Shown piece after piece: positions 36,176 to 46,752 of a DNA stretch of 64,000 bases. The position numbers were made by a program, and so were the translations under genes. The stretch is taken from positions 71,969,067 through 72,033,066 of the forward strand of contig OX359245.1 of the NCBI GenBank assembly GCA_947179485.1, written 5' to 3'. Source of the stretch: Allacma fusca (lineage: Eukaryota; Arthropoda; Collembola; Symphypleona; Sminthuridae). The notes under the pieces were generated by a model. The model did no database searches. It had not been told where the DNA came from and saw only the letters and a list, made by a program, of their open reading frames with translations. The stretch's first letter is position 1; each line of letters opens with the position of its first letter.

Positions 36176-36834
36176 GTCTAAGCAAAGCCCTAGTTCTAAT
36201 CTGGGACAGTTTCGTCACGGTTTAGATTATGAAACCGTTATCGACGCTCTTTGACCTCTTGACGTCAGTATCTTGGAATTTGGAGGTCATATGTATGTGG
36301 ATGATTTTTTTGCACTTTATTTAATTGTTTTTCTTGCCATTTTTGAAGTAATATTGCTAATGTTCACTGTTTGAATTTTTTGGTACCCCATGAGCCCCCC
36401 CTCAATATTTGCTAACTTTGACCCTGGATATCTCCGAATCCTGTCGTCAGATTTTATTGGAGCAATTATCAAAAATGATCTACGCATCAAGGTGCACCCT
36501 GCAGTAATTGTTTTGTTAAAATGGAACAGAGGGCAGTTCCTCGTAAGGATTGTGGTGTCCTTTCGAAAATTCCCCGAATTCACGTAAAAATTTGATTTAA
36601 CAGCACGAACGAATTCGTCACTAAAATTGTGGAAAACACCTTCCCCGCAACAAAATTCAAAATTTCATGAAATTTCTAAAAAAAACTTCGAATTAACGTG
36701 AAAACCAGGTTTAACCACCGGAGAATACTCGTTGGTCACTAAGGCCGTAAAAAAACCTTCCGTAAAAATATTAATTATCTGTATTATACGAGCATTGAAC
36801 TGAGTATGTACATGTAAGAGCCCCAGTTCGGGAC
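36176..36834. other. Intergenic, no gene seen
   Basis: Open frames on both strands at 36317-36587 overlap each other and show no domain; they are taken as chance frames. Confidence 0.4.
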
Positions 36835-36842
36835 ATTATATT

Positions 36843-37291
36843 CAGGGATAAGAATGGATTATTAATCCATATTTATTAATATTAATAATATATGTAATAG
36901 TAATTATATATATGTATGTGCTGACAAATGTTGATACAGTAATATAATTTTTATTATTTAAATTGCTAATCCTTTAGATGTGGTTTAATTTTTCTTCATC
37001 AATCCCTTAATGTTTGCATCTTTATTGGAAATCGCCAATCCAATGTAAGTCTGCGAATTCTTATTCATCAATTTTAGTTATTATTATTTCTAATCCAAGT
37101 GATTAGAATTTTCCCCCTAAATCCCTTAATACAATCCAAGTGGTTGGAATTTTTGCCCTCAATCCCTTAATCCAATCCAAGTGATTGGCATTTTTCCCTT
37201 CAATCCCTTAATCCAATACAAGTGATTGGAATTTTTTTGCTCAATCCCTTAATCCAATCCTGTAGGTCATCTGGTAAATTTCCAATCCCTG
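36843..37291. mobile_element. hAT-like MITE 7 (AATCC arrays), TSD 7 of 8
   Basis: A 449-bp element with ends CAGGGATAAGAATGGATTA and CAGGGATTGGAAATTTACC (read inward). Flanks are attatatt (36835-36842) and attatagt (37292-37299), 7 of 8 identical. Its right half is the 41-bp tandem array annotated separately. Confidence 0.78.
37092..37262 (+). repeat. 41-bp tandem array within MITE 7, about four units
   Basis: Units starting near 37092, 37133, 37175 and 37216 each contain AATCCAAGTGATTGG, a T-rich spacer and CAATCCCTTAATCC, with a few substitutions. Each unit itself holds inverted AATCC/GGATT-type motifs. Confidence 0.8.
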
Positions 37292-37496
37292 ATTATAGTT
37301 CTCCAATGACTGCTAGAAAAAACTACAGCCTTCACTTACATGAAGCCAGAAAGAATCCTCCTTTGTGAATTATTACTGAGGATTGCAAAATATGTTTTAA
37401 ATAGTGATCAAATAGCAGTTGGAATTACATAATTATTTTTAGAAGTAATTGACTTTTCCAACAGATTCATCTACTTTCTTCCCGTGCGTAAGAATT

Positions 37497-37568
37497 AGCA
37501 GAGTGGCGCAGTGGAAGCGTGCTGGGCCCATAACCCAGAGGTCCGTGGATCGAAACCACGCTCTGCTA
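37497..37568 (+). tRNA. tRNA-iMet-CAT: Initiator tRNA-Met (CAT)
   Basis: A 72-base cloverleaf: acceptor stem AGCAGAG pairs perfectly with CTCTGCT (37561-37567), discriminator A at 37568; anticodon stem CTGGG/CCCAG encloses CCCATAA, with anticodon CAT at 37529-37531. The A1-T72 end pair, the GGG/CCC pairs of the anticodon stem and the TCGAAA T-loop are marks of eukaryotic initiator tRNA. Internal pol III boxes: A box TGGCGCAGTGG (37504-37514) and B box GGATCGAAACC (37547-37557). A TTTT terminator follows at about 37575. No intron. Confidence 0.97.
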
Positions 37569-37595
37569 ATAAAATTTTGCAAATGTCGGATGGAC

Positions 37596-37716
37596 AATAG
37601 TATATATCGTTGGCGAAATTGTAAAAAGTACCATTTTTATTTGCAAATCCATTTAAAAAGCATAGGTTATGAAATGAAAATGGTACTTTTTAGAATTTAG
37701 CCAACGATATACTATT
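37596..37716. repeat. Snap-back inverted repeat, 121 bp, next to tRNA-iMet
   Basis: Arm 37596-37640 (AATAGTATATATCGTTGGCG ... AAAAGTACCATTTTT) is nearly complementary to arm 37672-37716 (AAAATGGTACTTTTTAGAA ... CCAACGATATACTATT), with a loop of about 30 bases. It could be a tiny palindromic MITE; TAT or TA flanks are possible, but no duplication is certain. Arms are well matched, so the insertion is probably young. Confidence 0.75.
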
Positions 37717-39673
37717 AATGTTTAAAATATGCATGTAATGTGATTGCATCAATTTTAAAGAGTTGAACCGTATGACCGCACCTCATTCTGACTTTCTTTT
37801 AGTGCTAACATAATGAAATTGTTGTTGCATGGAAAGATTTAGCTCTTAAATATATATTTACTGTCGGGAGTATCTCACAATGTGTCATAATATTATACAA
37901 AAAGTTATACACTAAAAAAATATTAAAACTCACATGTACAACAAAATGCGGCAGAATTTATAAAAGTTGGACAGGATAGGATTCCATTATTCTAATAATT
38001 ATTAAAGGACACATAATTTGTGCATACAATATTGTGAGGCAATTTGAAAGGGCGGAGCACAAATTTTAGACTTTTCCCGTTTTGGAGTGCGAACTTCATA
38101 ATTCATTCACCTCGAGTATGAATTGCAAGGTGAAGTCTAACTTAAACTGGAACCTCGGCTGGAAAAACTTAAGAATTATTACACCTCAAATGCTAGTTTA
38201 AATTTTAAACGTGAAGAATCTGTGACCCTGCAAACAACGTAACACGTCTCCCAGAAACTGCCTCTTCCATGCTGACATAGCTGTTTGAATGAGAAATGAG
38301 ACTCTAATAGAGTCACTCTATATTAAAAATACTAACAGCGAAACTTGACCTATTACCAACCAGTTCGTTCATGTCTTGACCTGACTTCAGTGTCCATGGA
38401 TTTGGATTCCATAATTAAGGTACATGAGTTAGAATTGACTCCACCAACATCATGCAAACAAATACTTTTTCAATATTTGGCCCAACATTTTGAATCTCCA
38501 GTCACTGATATTGTGTACTGCAGGGGTCGGATTTTTGCGGGAAGGCGGGAAGATTCTTCCCAACAAAACGTTTTTCTGGACGGGAAAATCTCAAAAGGAA
38601 GGTTTTTTTCCCGTGCAAGGACACGAAAACATTATCATAATAGAAAATTTAATTAAATTTAGTGCAAACTAGAAAAAGTTCATTCCTCGAAATTTTATTG
38701 CCACCAACAAATTGCACCTGGATGTTAAGAAATTTTGTGAGACAGAGGATTTCGCCAGATTCTAATTGAAAAATAATGTGAGCTTGTAATTCTCAATCAC
38801 GTGGAATGTATAATTCTCCAAAATGAACTTGTTTTGTTTGCATCCGACCTCCTCAAATGTATGCATTGACAATTGAAAATGAAAAGGTAGAATTTGTATC
38901 TTCAATACACAATCAATCATGCAACGTAGAAAAATACTCAGCTTACTACAAAGACGAATAATATACATATTTGAAAATCTGATGATGAAGCCAAGGACGA
39001 TCGTTGATGTTATCTATGTTTGCATTCTAAATAAATGTACATATATACATATAACATTCAGTACAGAATGAAAACTTAGAAAAGGAAATTTTTAATTTGC
39101 ATTTGTCTCAAATTTTAGACCTGAATCATAAACCCCGAATGATCTTCCTCCATATTTGTAGATCTTCACACCGAATCGCTTCTGTATCCAAGTCTCCTCA
39201 TTGGGTCTCATCCTTCTCTAATTTTTTATGGTTTGTTGACGATAGAGCTATGTGAAAGTCCCAGTCACAGTGTATGGATGGGAAGGGGCGCATCTGGAAG
39301 TTTCATTTTTTCCATCGAAACTGCATAGCATTAATCCGTCATGTTACTCATGAATTACAATTTATATATTTTTAATAACAATCAGTTGATCTGATTTCTT
39401 AACGAAGTTCAATCAGTGAGATTCAGTTCATTCTTCAGCTTGAAGTACAATACCAAATAATGCAAGCAAACGAGTTTAAGCTAAACTAATCGCTGAGGGT
39501 AATGACAACAACAATTTTATATGTGACTATTCCGGTAGACCGACTCCAGAATGTATGTACTTACCATAACTATTATTAACTTTCCGCCTCTACAAGTAAC
39601 CGTGGAAAACACTCAGGTTTTTCAGATCCGAGGTAGATACTTGTATCTATAATTAAATTCCGAATAGAGCAGT
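37717..39673. other. 2 kb without a recognisable gene
   Basis: At 38521 the sequence CAGGGGTCGGATTTTTGCGG followed by repeated GGCGGGAA/TTCCC units looks like one more array-type MITE end, but no partner end was found. The frames at plus 38345-38672 cross this sequence and are not taken as genes. Confidence 0.4.
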
Positions 39674-40030
39674 ATTAGCACTAGTGTTTCTATCGGTAAC
39701 AAATAGTTGAGCTCGACCCGAAACAAAAACCCGGTGTAAATTAAACTTTTTGTCCCGAACTCGAACTCGGGACATTTGAGTCGGGAAATTTGTTTGTACT
39801 CGAAACCGAGACCGTTAAAAAATGTTCTACCCTAAAACGACCTAAACTCGAACCGAAGCCAGACACAAAATGTTCGTAATTTTTTGTGTAAAAGTAAATT
39901 AATGTAGCAATCCCGGGACCCATTTTTAATTTCATTTTAATTAGGTACCATTGAACATCTTATCTTCCTTTTTTCTTTGATAAACTTGTTAGATCCTGAC
40001 TTTAACTGCGGTATTAAAAGCAGTATTGTA

Positions 40031-41292
40031 CAGGGTGTGGCGCTTTGAGTGGTACAAGCCCGCACGCGCTATAATGTCCCGGTCAAATGACCTGTCACAA
40101 TGGAATTTTGCACACTTCAGTATAGAACCCTTTTTAAAGTGTGTGCCAAGTTCCATTGTGCTAAGTGAAACAATGGGTCGTATAATGACTCCGGAAGTTG
40201 AAGGTGCCATAAAAACACTTTCCAATCAGAAACTGTCGTGTAGAAAGGTGAAAGAAGTGCTCCAGATTCAAGGCCATGACCTGTCAATGATGACCATATA
40301 TCGTGCCATTAATAATATTGGCATACGTCGAAAACATCGCACCGAGGGATTGCCACCAGCAAAGTTTCAGTACCACCGAAAAGTGAGGTCAAAGGCCGTG
40401 TATCGAACAGTTGACCTTATGACCCTGAAGGTCAATCCAAGATCCCAAAGAGAAATGGTTCGTCGATTGCAGGTATCTCCTCGTACTCTCCGGCGAGTAA
40501 CATACGAGGATATTGATCTCAAGAAGAGGAAGAAGAGAAAAGTTCACCGGCTCTCCGATACCCACAAGACAAATCGGAACCCCCGGCAGCTCTACGAACC
40601 GAATCTGGCAGGGGAAGATCCGAATTCGCGGTTATTTTGAACGAAGACACTTTTGTTGTGGACGACTGGAACAGAGAACGCGCTATCTTCTATACGTAGG
40701 AAGATATCCTCTCCGATACCATGACCTTGAAGAAGCGCGAGAGGTTTGGTGAAAAAATGATGGTGGCAGGAGCGATGTCTGGCGTGGGGGTTTTACTTCT
40801 TATCCGAGTACCCCCAAAAGTCAAGTTCAACGCTCAATACTATATGGACCAAGTATTGAGACCCTTACTTGAGGATGGTATCGCCCAGCTTTACGGTGAG
40901 GACTCGGCCAATGTGTTTGTTCATCATAATGCTGCAAGATTTGATACAGCGAGATTGACCGAGCAGTACGCCAAGGATCTTCAAGACATGACCGAAATTC
41001 CTGCCAAGAAACCGGATGTCAGTCTCAGGGATGTCTTCGGCTTTGAATTCTTGACGCAAACTCTTCAAAGGACGAAGGACTCTACGATGAACGGTGTGTG
41101 GAAAAACTTAGCGTATAGAACGACGGAACTCCTGAAAAATGTGTTGAAGTTATTGGGTCCCGGAAACGACGCCTCCGTACCATATCAGAAAAAGATGGGG
41201 AACACGTAGAAAATGTTAAATTTATTCACAGACGTGTACTTAGCACCACAAATTGAATAAAAACATTGTACCAATCAAAGCGCTAGCCTCTG
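40031..41292 (+). mobile_element. Tc1/mariner-superfamily transposon, decayed
   Basis: A 1262-bp element with inverted ends CAGGGTGTGGCGCTTTGAGT and CAGAGGCTAGCGCTTTGATT (read inward), flanked by the TA target duplication at 40029-40030 and 41293-41294. It encodes a broken transposase on the plus strand and lies inside MITE 8. Confidence 0.87.
40173..41209 (+). pseudogene. Tc1/mariner transposase, frameshifted
   Basis: Starts MGRIMTPEVEGAIKTLSNQK (40173) with a helix-turn-helix-like region (SCRKVKEVLQ, DLSMMTIYRAINNIGI), then a second DNA-binding part (NPRSQREMVRRLQVSPRTLR). The frame changes near 40630 and again near 40725; the last part (KFNAQYYMDQVLRPLLEDGI, AQLYGEDSANVFVHHNAARF) is open to the stop at 41209. 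Where active relatives have an Asp (typically QDNAP-like), this copy has HHNAA, and the usual SPDLNPIE-type segment with the third acidic residue is not recognisable. It is therefore inactive by both frame and catalytic residues. Confidence 0.82.
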
Positions 41293-41738
41293 TATCTGCT
41301 TGAGTAGCACAAATTGGTGTGTTAAAATGTCGTAGTCAAACGAAAAAGCATCCAAGATAGGAATTCTATTGCCACGAATGGCCAAAAATTCCCGCGCTAT
41401 CCTTGCAACATTAGGGTACTTAGATTCGTGTGCTAACAAAAATTATGTAGATATGAGGAGTGTTATGCGGTGTACTTTTGCACAAAAACTTCATATTTTT
41501 TATTAAATCGAACTAGCTTGGTGGGACCAAAAGTCCGATTTTCATTGTTCAGGTAACATACATCAATAATTCCAAAATAAGTTTTTACTTTCGAGTTTTG
41601 GTGCGGAACGGTAGATTTTTCAAACTTGACCCGATTTTTTCGGGTCGAAAGTAAACGGTACCAAAAAATTAGACTCGAACTCGACTCGAACCCGAAACCT
41701 CGAGTTTCCGGAACTCGAACAAAAACACTAATTCGCAC

Positions 41739-42108
41739 TTCAAGTATGTGAATTGTTATGCAAACAAGTTATACTTGGCGAACCAGTTTAATGGGAAATA
41801 TGTCAGAGCTACTTGTCATCATATAGATGGGTAACGATATTTAAATACTTAACCCTAAATAAACCGGATTACCTAACATGTCCTGAATTACATCATGTAC
41901 TCCTTTCAATTCGTCAAGCTGTTTACGTCACTAGTCCTCACATAAAAGCAAGCTCCTTCAATTCTACGTGTTTACTTCTCATTTGGGTTTTTGTGCCTTT
42001 CCATTCTGTGTAGGGCTTCTGTGCACATTTAATTACGATAAGCAATTTCAACAGTAGTATAGTATTGATATATACTTACAGACGAACTCACTTTGCATAC
42101 CAACGAAA
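41739..42108. other. Upstream region of the cyclase-like gene
   Basis: 370 bp between MITE 8 and the ATG at 42109. It must hold the promoter and 5' UTR, but no clear core element is visible. Confidence 0.4.
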
Positions 42109-43176
42109 ATGCTATCTGAGATTCCAAATACTGGTAATTTGTCACTAATATTTTACATATGTACATAAACATATTTCATAAAAATTCTAACCTCATGGAA
42201 GACGCCCTCAGTACATATAAAATCACTAGTACTAGATTTTATTTGTATTGTTTCTCCAGATTACAACAAACAACTATGTCATGCCATTAAAACCGGGCTT
42301 GAATATCTGGAAAGTTTATTTGATCGCAAACCTTGGCCATTTTCTTGCGTGTCGTATAGCAAAACACGAGAAGAATTCACAGATAATTACGAATCCAGAC
42401 ATAAAGGACATGACGAAGTGTTCACTCATTACTTAGCATTACGTGTTCTCGGAGAGCACTTTTCACCTGCAATAAAGGAGCGTCTTATTGAGTTGACTCT
42501 GCCCAGGTCCTTGGATGCTGTGCGGTACTGGGTCTCGTACGATGCCATACCTGCCGATACTGACACAACATCGCTGGCTTATTCGGCTCTTCTCAAACTG
42601 AATGTGGTTACCGAATCCGATGTACAAGACGTTGCCAAAAAGGTTTTTGCTAACAAAACGGATCAAGGGACAGTTGATTTGTTTTTTGATTCACCGAAAT
42701 ATAAGGACATATACGATGCGTCAGTCATGGCTAATGTACTTATCCTGGCATATATATTGAAACAAGAAGACCAAGTAACGAAAACTGAGGACTACGTTTT
42801 TAACTGGTTGACATCCGGGCAATGGAAAAATGGAACCCTGTTTTACCATGCTGGAATGATATTTCTTTACTACTTGTTGGAAGTGATTAAAACCAATCGG
42901 AAATTCCAAACTAGATTCAAGTCACATGTGGAAAAAGCAGTGATGGACTGCACACCAAAATTTCCGTTGGATGTTGCCTTTAAAAAGTTAATTCTTGTTA
43001 ACTTACAATTAGATTTGCCGGATGTTAAATTGGAGTTGGACAGAACTTTGCTTGATATGCAAAGGGAAGATGGCAGTTGGCCAGCTGATGGGGCTTGGGG
43101 TCATTGGGATAAAGTATATTGGGGTGGGGAAGCCGTTTCCACTATGTTTGCTGTTGCTGCATTAATCTCATCTTAG
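42109..43176 (+). CDS. Terpene-cyclase / squalene-hopene-cyclase-like (alpha/alpha-toroid) protein
   Basis: Two exons, 42109-42133 and 42260-43176, joined by a 126-bp GT-AG intron in phase 1, give 313 residues starting MLSEIPNTDYNKQLCHAIKT. Residues 108-112 are DTDTT within IPADTDTTSLAYSAL, matching the acidic DxDTT/DxDD motif that protonates the substrate in class II terpene cyclases. Residues 276-282 (QREDGSW) match the QW motif (QxxxGxW) of squalene-hopene-cyclase and prenyltransferase repeats. The remainder is predicted largely helical, without signal peptide or membrane segment. At 313 residues it equals about one barrel domain; known two-domain cyclases are longer, and I see no second domain in the neighbouring DNA. 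Arthropods lack hopanoid cyclases, so transfer from a microbe is inferred; the intron argues it is a real host-genome gene. An AATAAA is near 43443. The reaction is unknown. Confidence 0.75.
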
Positions 43177-43789
43177 TGGTCAAGAATATATTATCGTAAT
43201 CAATGATTTTGATAAGCTAATTGAACACGTTTTGGGAAAAAAACTTTACTATAAAGAAAACGCGCCGATTGTAAGATTTCACTTGTTGTATAACATATAA
43301 TGTTTTACACCACATTGGTTATACGAATCATAAAAATATTCAGATGCTATACTTGCAACACAGACTTTATAAGGATTTAATTCGTATGACTTCTAACAGT
43401 GTCATGAAGTCAAATTGTGTATTTTAATCAATTCAACAGACTAAATAAACGTGCGCCAATAAAGATATCTTAGATAATATATTTGTTATAACTACATACT
43501 TAGCCATAGTAATTTTTTTCACGGAAAATTAATTCAAGGAAAGAGTTAAAAAGTCATTAGAAAAGTAAAAAAGGGATTATATTTTTCTAACTTCGTGTTT
43601 TACAATCGGAAAGATTCTCACGAGATCCTATGAGGAGTGTTTCACATTACCCCCATGCTGTCGCAACGTCAGCAATCAAATACTGTCCCAAGTTGGTTTT
43701 CATAATAATGGTTGAACGCAAGCGTTGAATTACATACTGACAAGGACCGAAAATTCAAACCAGAAAGAATGTCAGGGAGCTTATTATAT
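43177..43789. other. 3' flank of the cyclase-like gene, no other gene seen
   Basis: AT-rich. The first ~270 bases are likely the 3' UTR of the cyclase-like gene, since AATAAA occurs near 43443. Confidence 0.4.
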
Positions 43790-43981
43790 AAAAACGAGCA
43801 CTGCACAGCCAGTATTTGCTGGCTCAGAACGGCAAATGTAAATAAGGAAGGCAGTAAATAGTTGTATGCAATAGCTAGCTACATATAGCTATGGTAGTCG
43901 CTACAGCCAGAGCGCGCGAATATTTGAATCTTACCATCACGGACACGGAGACTATCCACTCTTTCAACTTAGAAGAGAGGA
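43790..43981 (-). mobile_element. Helitron 5'-end fragment, inverted relative to the 62 kb copy
   Basis: Read on the minus strand, the sequence begins TCCTCTCTTCTAAGTTGAAA at 43981, preceded by A, and continues for about 190 bases in step with 62148-62345 (shared TTGCATACAACTA, GAGCCAGCAAAT, TGGCTGTGCAGTGCTCGTTT). The TC start after A fits a Helitron 5' terminus. No hairpin/CTAG 3' end occurs nearby, so the copy is truncated. Confidence 0.65.
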
Positions 43982-44273
43982 TATCCAGGCGTCCTACCAC
44001 TTGTTTGAATTGACATATTGTAAAACAAATTGAGGTCAAAACATTTGTTCATTACCCAAAATGGTTTATTACTTCTGGGTGTATTTAATCCAATAAAGTA
44101 TAGCAATAACTCGGTTTCTTGAGTCACGACATGTTTACTTAGCTGTTAACGTGTGCACGCAAAGTTTTTCAGCATCTAATTCCTTAAGAAGCTCAGTATT
44201 ATTCAGTATGTATTTACAATTCCGTGTGAATTGGAAAATAAAATTACTACGAAGAATTGAGCAGAACTTTACA

Positions 44274-46442
44274 ATGCCACTTTTAGGAAATTTACGATTT
44301 TTCATATTATTTTGTGCAATTACGCCCTTAATATTTAGTAAGAAACATTCTGTAAATTTCAGTGACTTGAGTTTCTGGCAAGAGGTATTTCAAGACTGTT
44401 TGAAAATCTTTTACAGCCCAAAAGTGGTGTTAGAGAACCTTCATGAAAGTATCCATCCAATAGTGTACTACACAGTCCCATACATGAAATCTCCAAACCC
44501 ACAAATTTTCAGCCTCATTGAATACATTCAATCGGTTTCGAAGCCATCCAACTGTCAGTCTTCTTTTTTATTCTTTAACGGAGAAGCTTTGAAATCCTGG
44601 AAAGCCTTCTCCTATCACGCATCACGAAGCGAAGGATTTCTCACCAGCTATCAGGTCCAGCCTTATATAATTTTAGGAGTCATAATTAAAGCTCCTTCAA
44701 AATCCGAATACCTGAGGAATGCCAAGTATTTCTCAGAATATTATGCTGCCTTCTACCAGCACCATAATTTAAACTGGTTCTTGTCAGCATTCCTTCTAAA
44801 TCCAAGTTATGACAAAATAATCCCTAGAAATAAAACAAAAACCATTTACATTCACGCTTTTCTTAAAGTGTGCCACGAATGTTTTCACTCAAGATGGAAA
44901 TCTCACGATATAGTGATCCAGAGGAAGGACCCTCTAATTTCCCGTGAAAACATTCAAACCATCTGCAATTATCACAGCGATCATAAAATCTATCAGCCGG
45001 AGTTTGCAAACATTCATTTGGAAAAACAGGATTTATTCCTGGACTTGCTTCAAATGGGGAAACTCGTCTTTACCGCCAAAACGGATTTTAACAGATATGA
45101 ATTTATTATCATGTCAATTGCAAATAAAAGATTCTCAAATTCAAGTTTCTTCAGCCCATATTTTAGCAGCCCTCAAAGTCAAGACAGTAGAATTGTTAAC
45201 TCTCAGGTTTTGTTCAACTCCCGGGAGAGCACGCAGGCATTTTTGCCTTTGAGAAGCGACAGCGTCATGTTCATTTCCTGCGACGGCGTGGAAACGTCCC
45301 TCACCTACAAAATCTACAGCGACCCCTTCCAGGATAATACTTGGGTCTTCATTTTTGCATTTGCATTCCTCACGGGGGTTTTCCTGGAATTTCATGTGAA
45401 ACAAGCCCTCGTTAAAATTTACCCCATGCTAATGTTACCTTTAAGAGCACTTCTGGAGCAAGTGGACGTGGATGAGGGGGAGGTTCCAAAGACGAGGAAA
45501 CTCAAAATGGTCATGACCATGTGGTTGCTGGCCTCAGTTGTTTTGAGTAATGCATATAAAGGGATCCTCACTTCGGACCTCACAGCCCTCAAACCTGCAA
45601 AGGGTTTTCAAGCTTTTGACAATCTTACGGATTTTGATTTGATTATTTCCCCTTACGAACAATTTTATGAAAGAGTTCACTTCGGAAAAAACACAGAATT
45701 TGATAACTACATTATTTCTGACTTCCCGGTTCCTCTTCAATCGGACTTGAGCCGGCTGATGAAGCCCACGTCTGAAGAATTAATTTTTGAGGCCAGAAAG
45801 AGGGACAGATACCAGGTGAGTTTAACTTCACTCAAGTATCGACTTTTGGCGTACTCCAAAGTTGGGGGATTTTTCCTCAACTTTTTTATCCATCAAATGA
45901 TAACCCAGGATGAGAATGACTTTCAGAGGTCTGTGAGGAATGTGAGAGTACTGGAAAAGGCTGTGGGGATTTCTCAGCACTTGTGCTATCCTTTGAGTCC
46001 TAATGTGCGAACTTTGGTGGATCATGTTCTGTCATGTGATCGTGTGGCCTTTTTAGACTTTGAGAGCAACATTATGAACTTGCAGATTTCAAGGGGGAAA
46101 AGGGCAAGTTTGAGGACAAGTCCTTTAATTCTGGGGAAGGAGAAACTTTTAACGGGGGTTGTTGGATGGGCTTGCCAGGATTCGGCTTCTTATTCCTTAT
46201 TGAGGTTTTTGGGGAAGATTAATGAAGCAGGGATATTCCTTTGGTTGGAGGGGAGGATCAATTCTGTACAGGAGACTAAATTGGAATTGAAGTATTGGAT
46301 TAGCACTCCTCGAGGGGTTGAGGAACTTAAAATATCCTCGAATTTTACTCAAACTTTATTTAGTATATTTAGTTTCTTGTGTGCCATTTGCATGGGGTCC
46401 TTTGCTTCAGAAAAATTCATGAAAATGTTTTACTGGAACTAG
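44274..46442 (+). CDS. Divergent ionotropic receptor (IR), intronless, intact
   Basis: A 722-residue receptor in one exon. The ATG at 44274 is preferred over the one at 44208 and a non-ATG start at 44151, because it opens a signal peptide (MPLLGNLRFFILFCAITPLI) in the same position as in the paralogue at 50006. A long extracellular ligand-binding part is followed by M1 near residues 353-375 (WVFIFAFAFLTGVFLEFHV), a pore/M2 segment (MLMLPLRALLEQ), M3 near 415-435 (WLLASVVLSNAYKGILTSDL, the counterpart of the SYTANLxSxLT helix), a second ligand-binding half, and M4 near 689-709 (TQTLFSIFSFLCAICMGSFA). Layout and lengths fit an IR. Together with the broken copy 3.5 kb downstream it forms a tandem pair separated by a solo LTR. 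Chemosensory function is inferred. Confidence 0.87.
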   Translation: MPLLGNLRFFILFCAITPLIFSKKHSVNFSDLSFWQEVFQDCLKIFYSPKVVLENLHESIHPIVYYTVPYMKSPNPQIFSLIEYIQSVSKPSNCQSSFLFFNGEALKSWKAFSYHASRSEGFLTSYQVQPYIILGVIIKAPSKSEYLRNAKYFSEYYAAFYQHHNLNWFLSAFLLNPSYDKIIPRNKTKTIYIHAFLKVCHECFHSRWKSHDIVIQRKDPLISRENIQTICNYHSDHKIYQPEFANIHLEKQDLFLDLLQMGKLVFTAKTDFNRYEFIIMSIANKRFSNSSFFSPYFSSPQSQDSRIVNSQVLFNSRESTQAFLPLRSDSVMFISCDGVETSLTYKIYSDPFQDNTWVFIFAFAFLTGVFLEFHVKQALVKIYPMLMLPLRALLEQVDVDEGEVPKTRKLKMVMTMWLLASVVLSNAYKGILTSDLTALKPAKGFQAFDNLTDFDLIISPYEQFYERVHFGKNTEFDNYIISDFPVPLQSDLSRLMKPTSEELIFEARKRDRYQVSLTSLKYRLLAYSKVGGFFLNFFIHQMITQDENDFQRSVRNVRVLEKAVGISQHLCYPLSPNVRTLVDHVLSCDRVAFLDFESNIMNLQISRGKRASLRTSPLILGKEKLLTGVVGWACQDSASYSLLRFLGKINEAGIFLWLEGRINSVQETKLELKYWISTPRGVEELKISSNFTQTLFSIFSFLCAICMGSFASEKFMKMFYWN

Positions 46443-46752
46443 AACATTGAGACTTTTCGAATAGAAATTTTAAAGGAAGTGTAAACCTCGAACAATAATA
46501 TACTCTGTAGTTGCAAGATACCTCTGACAAAGAATTTCTAAAATGTGGCGTATGTTCCCTGATTATTTTTAAAGTTGTTTTATTTACTCAGATTCAAATA
46601 AGTACTGTAGCTTTACATTTCACAAGAATTTTATACATGATTTGTGGCTGTATTTGATGAAGCATAACCATGTCTGCGGAGTCTGACGGGTTCATACATA
46701 CAAAGGTTTAAGGTACAGAGAATTTATGCCCAACATATTCAGTCATAAATAC

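Larger units (their letters stand above)
39682..41730. mobile_element. hAT-like MITE 8 (GAACTCG arrays) with a nested mariner, TSD 7 of 8
   Basis: Ends TAGTGTTTCTATCGGTAAC and TAGTGTTTTTGTTCGAGTTC (read inward), flanked by attagcac (39674-39681) and attcgcac (41731-41738), 7 of 8 identical. Arrays of CGAACTCG/CGACCCG units lie at about 39705-39860 and 41640-41725. Its size (2049 bp) is explained by a mariner-type element nested at 40031-41292; without it the MITE would be about 785 bp. Confidence 0.82.

Noticed and set aside
38521-38660. CAGGGGTCGG end followed by GGCGGGAA units, a possible eleventh MITE family
   Set aside because: No opposite end or target duplication could be found.
40865-41068. 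Minus-strand frame inside the mariner element
   Set aside because: It is the reverse of the transposase region; a shadow frame.
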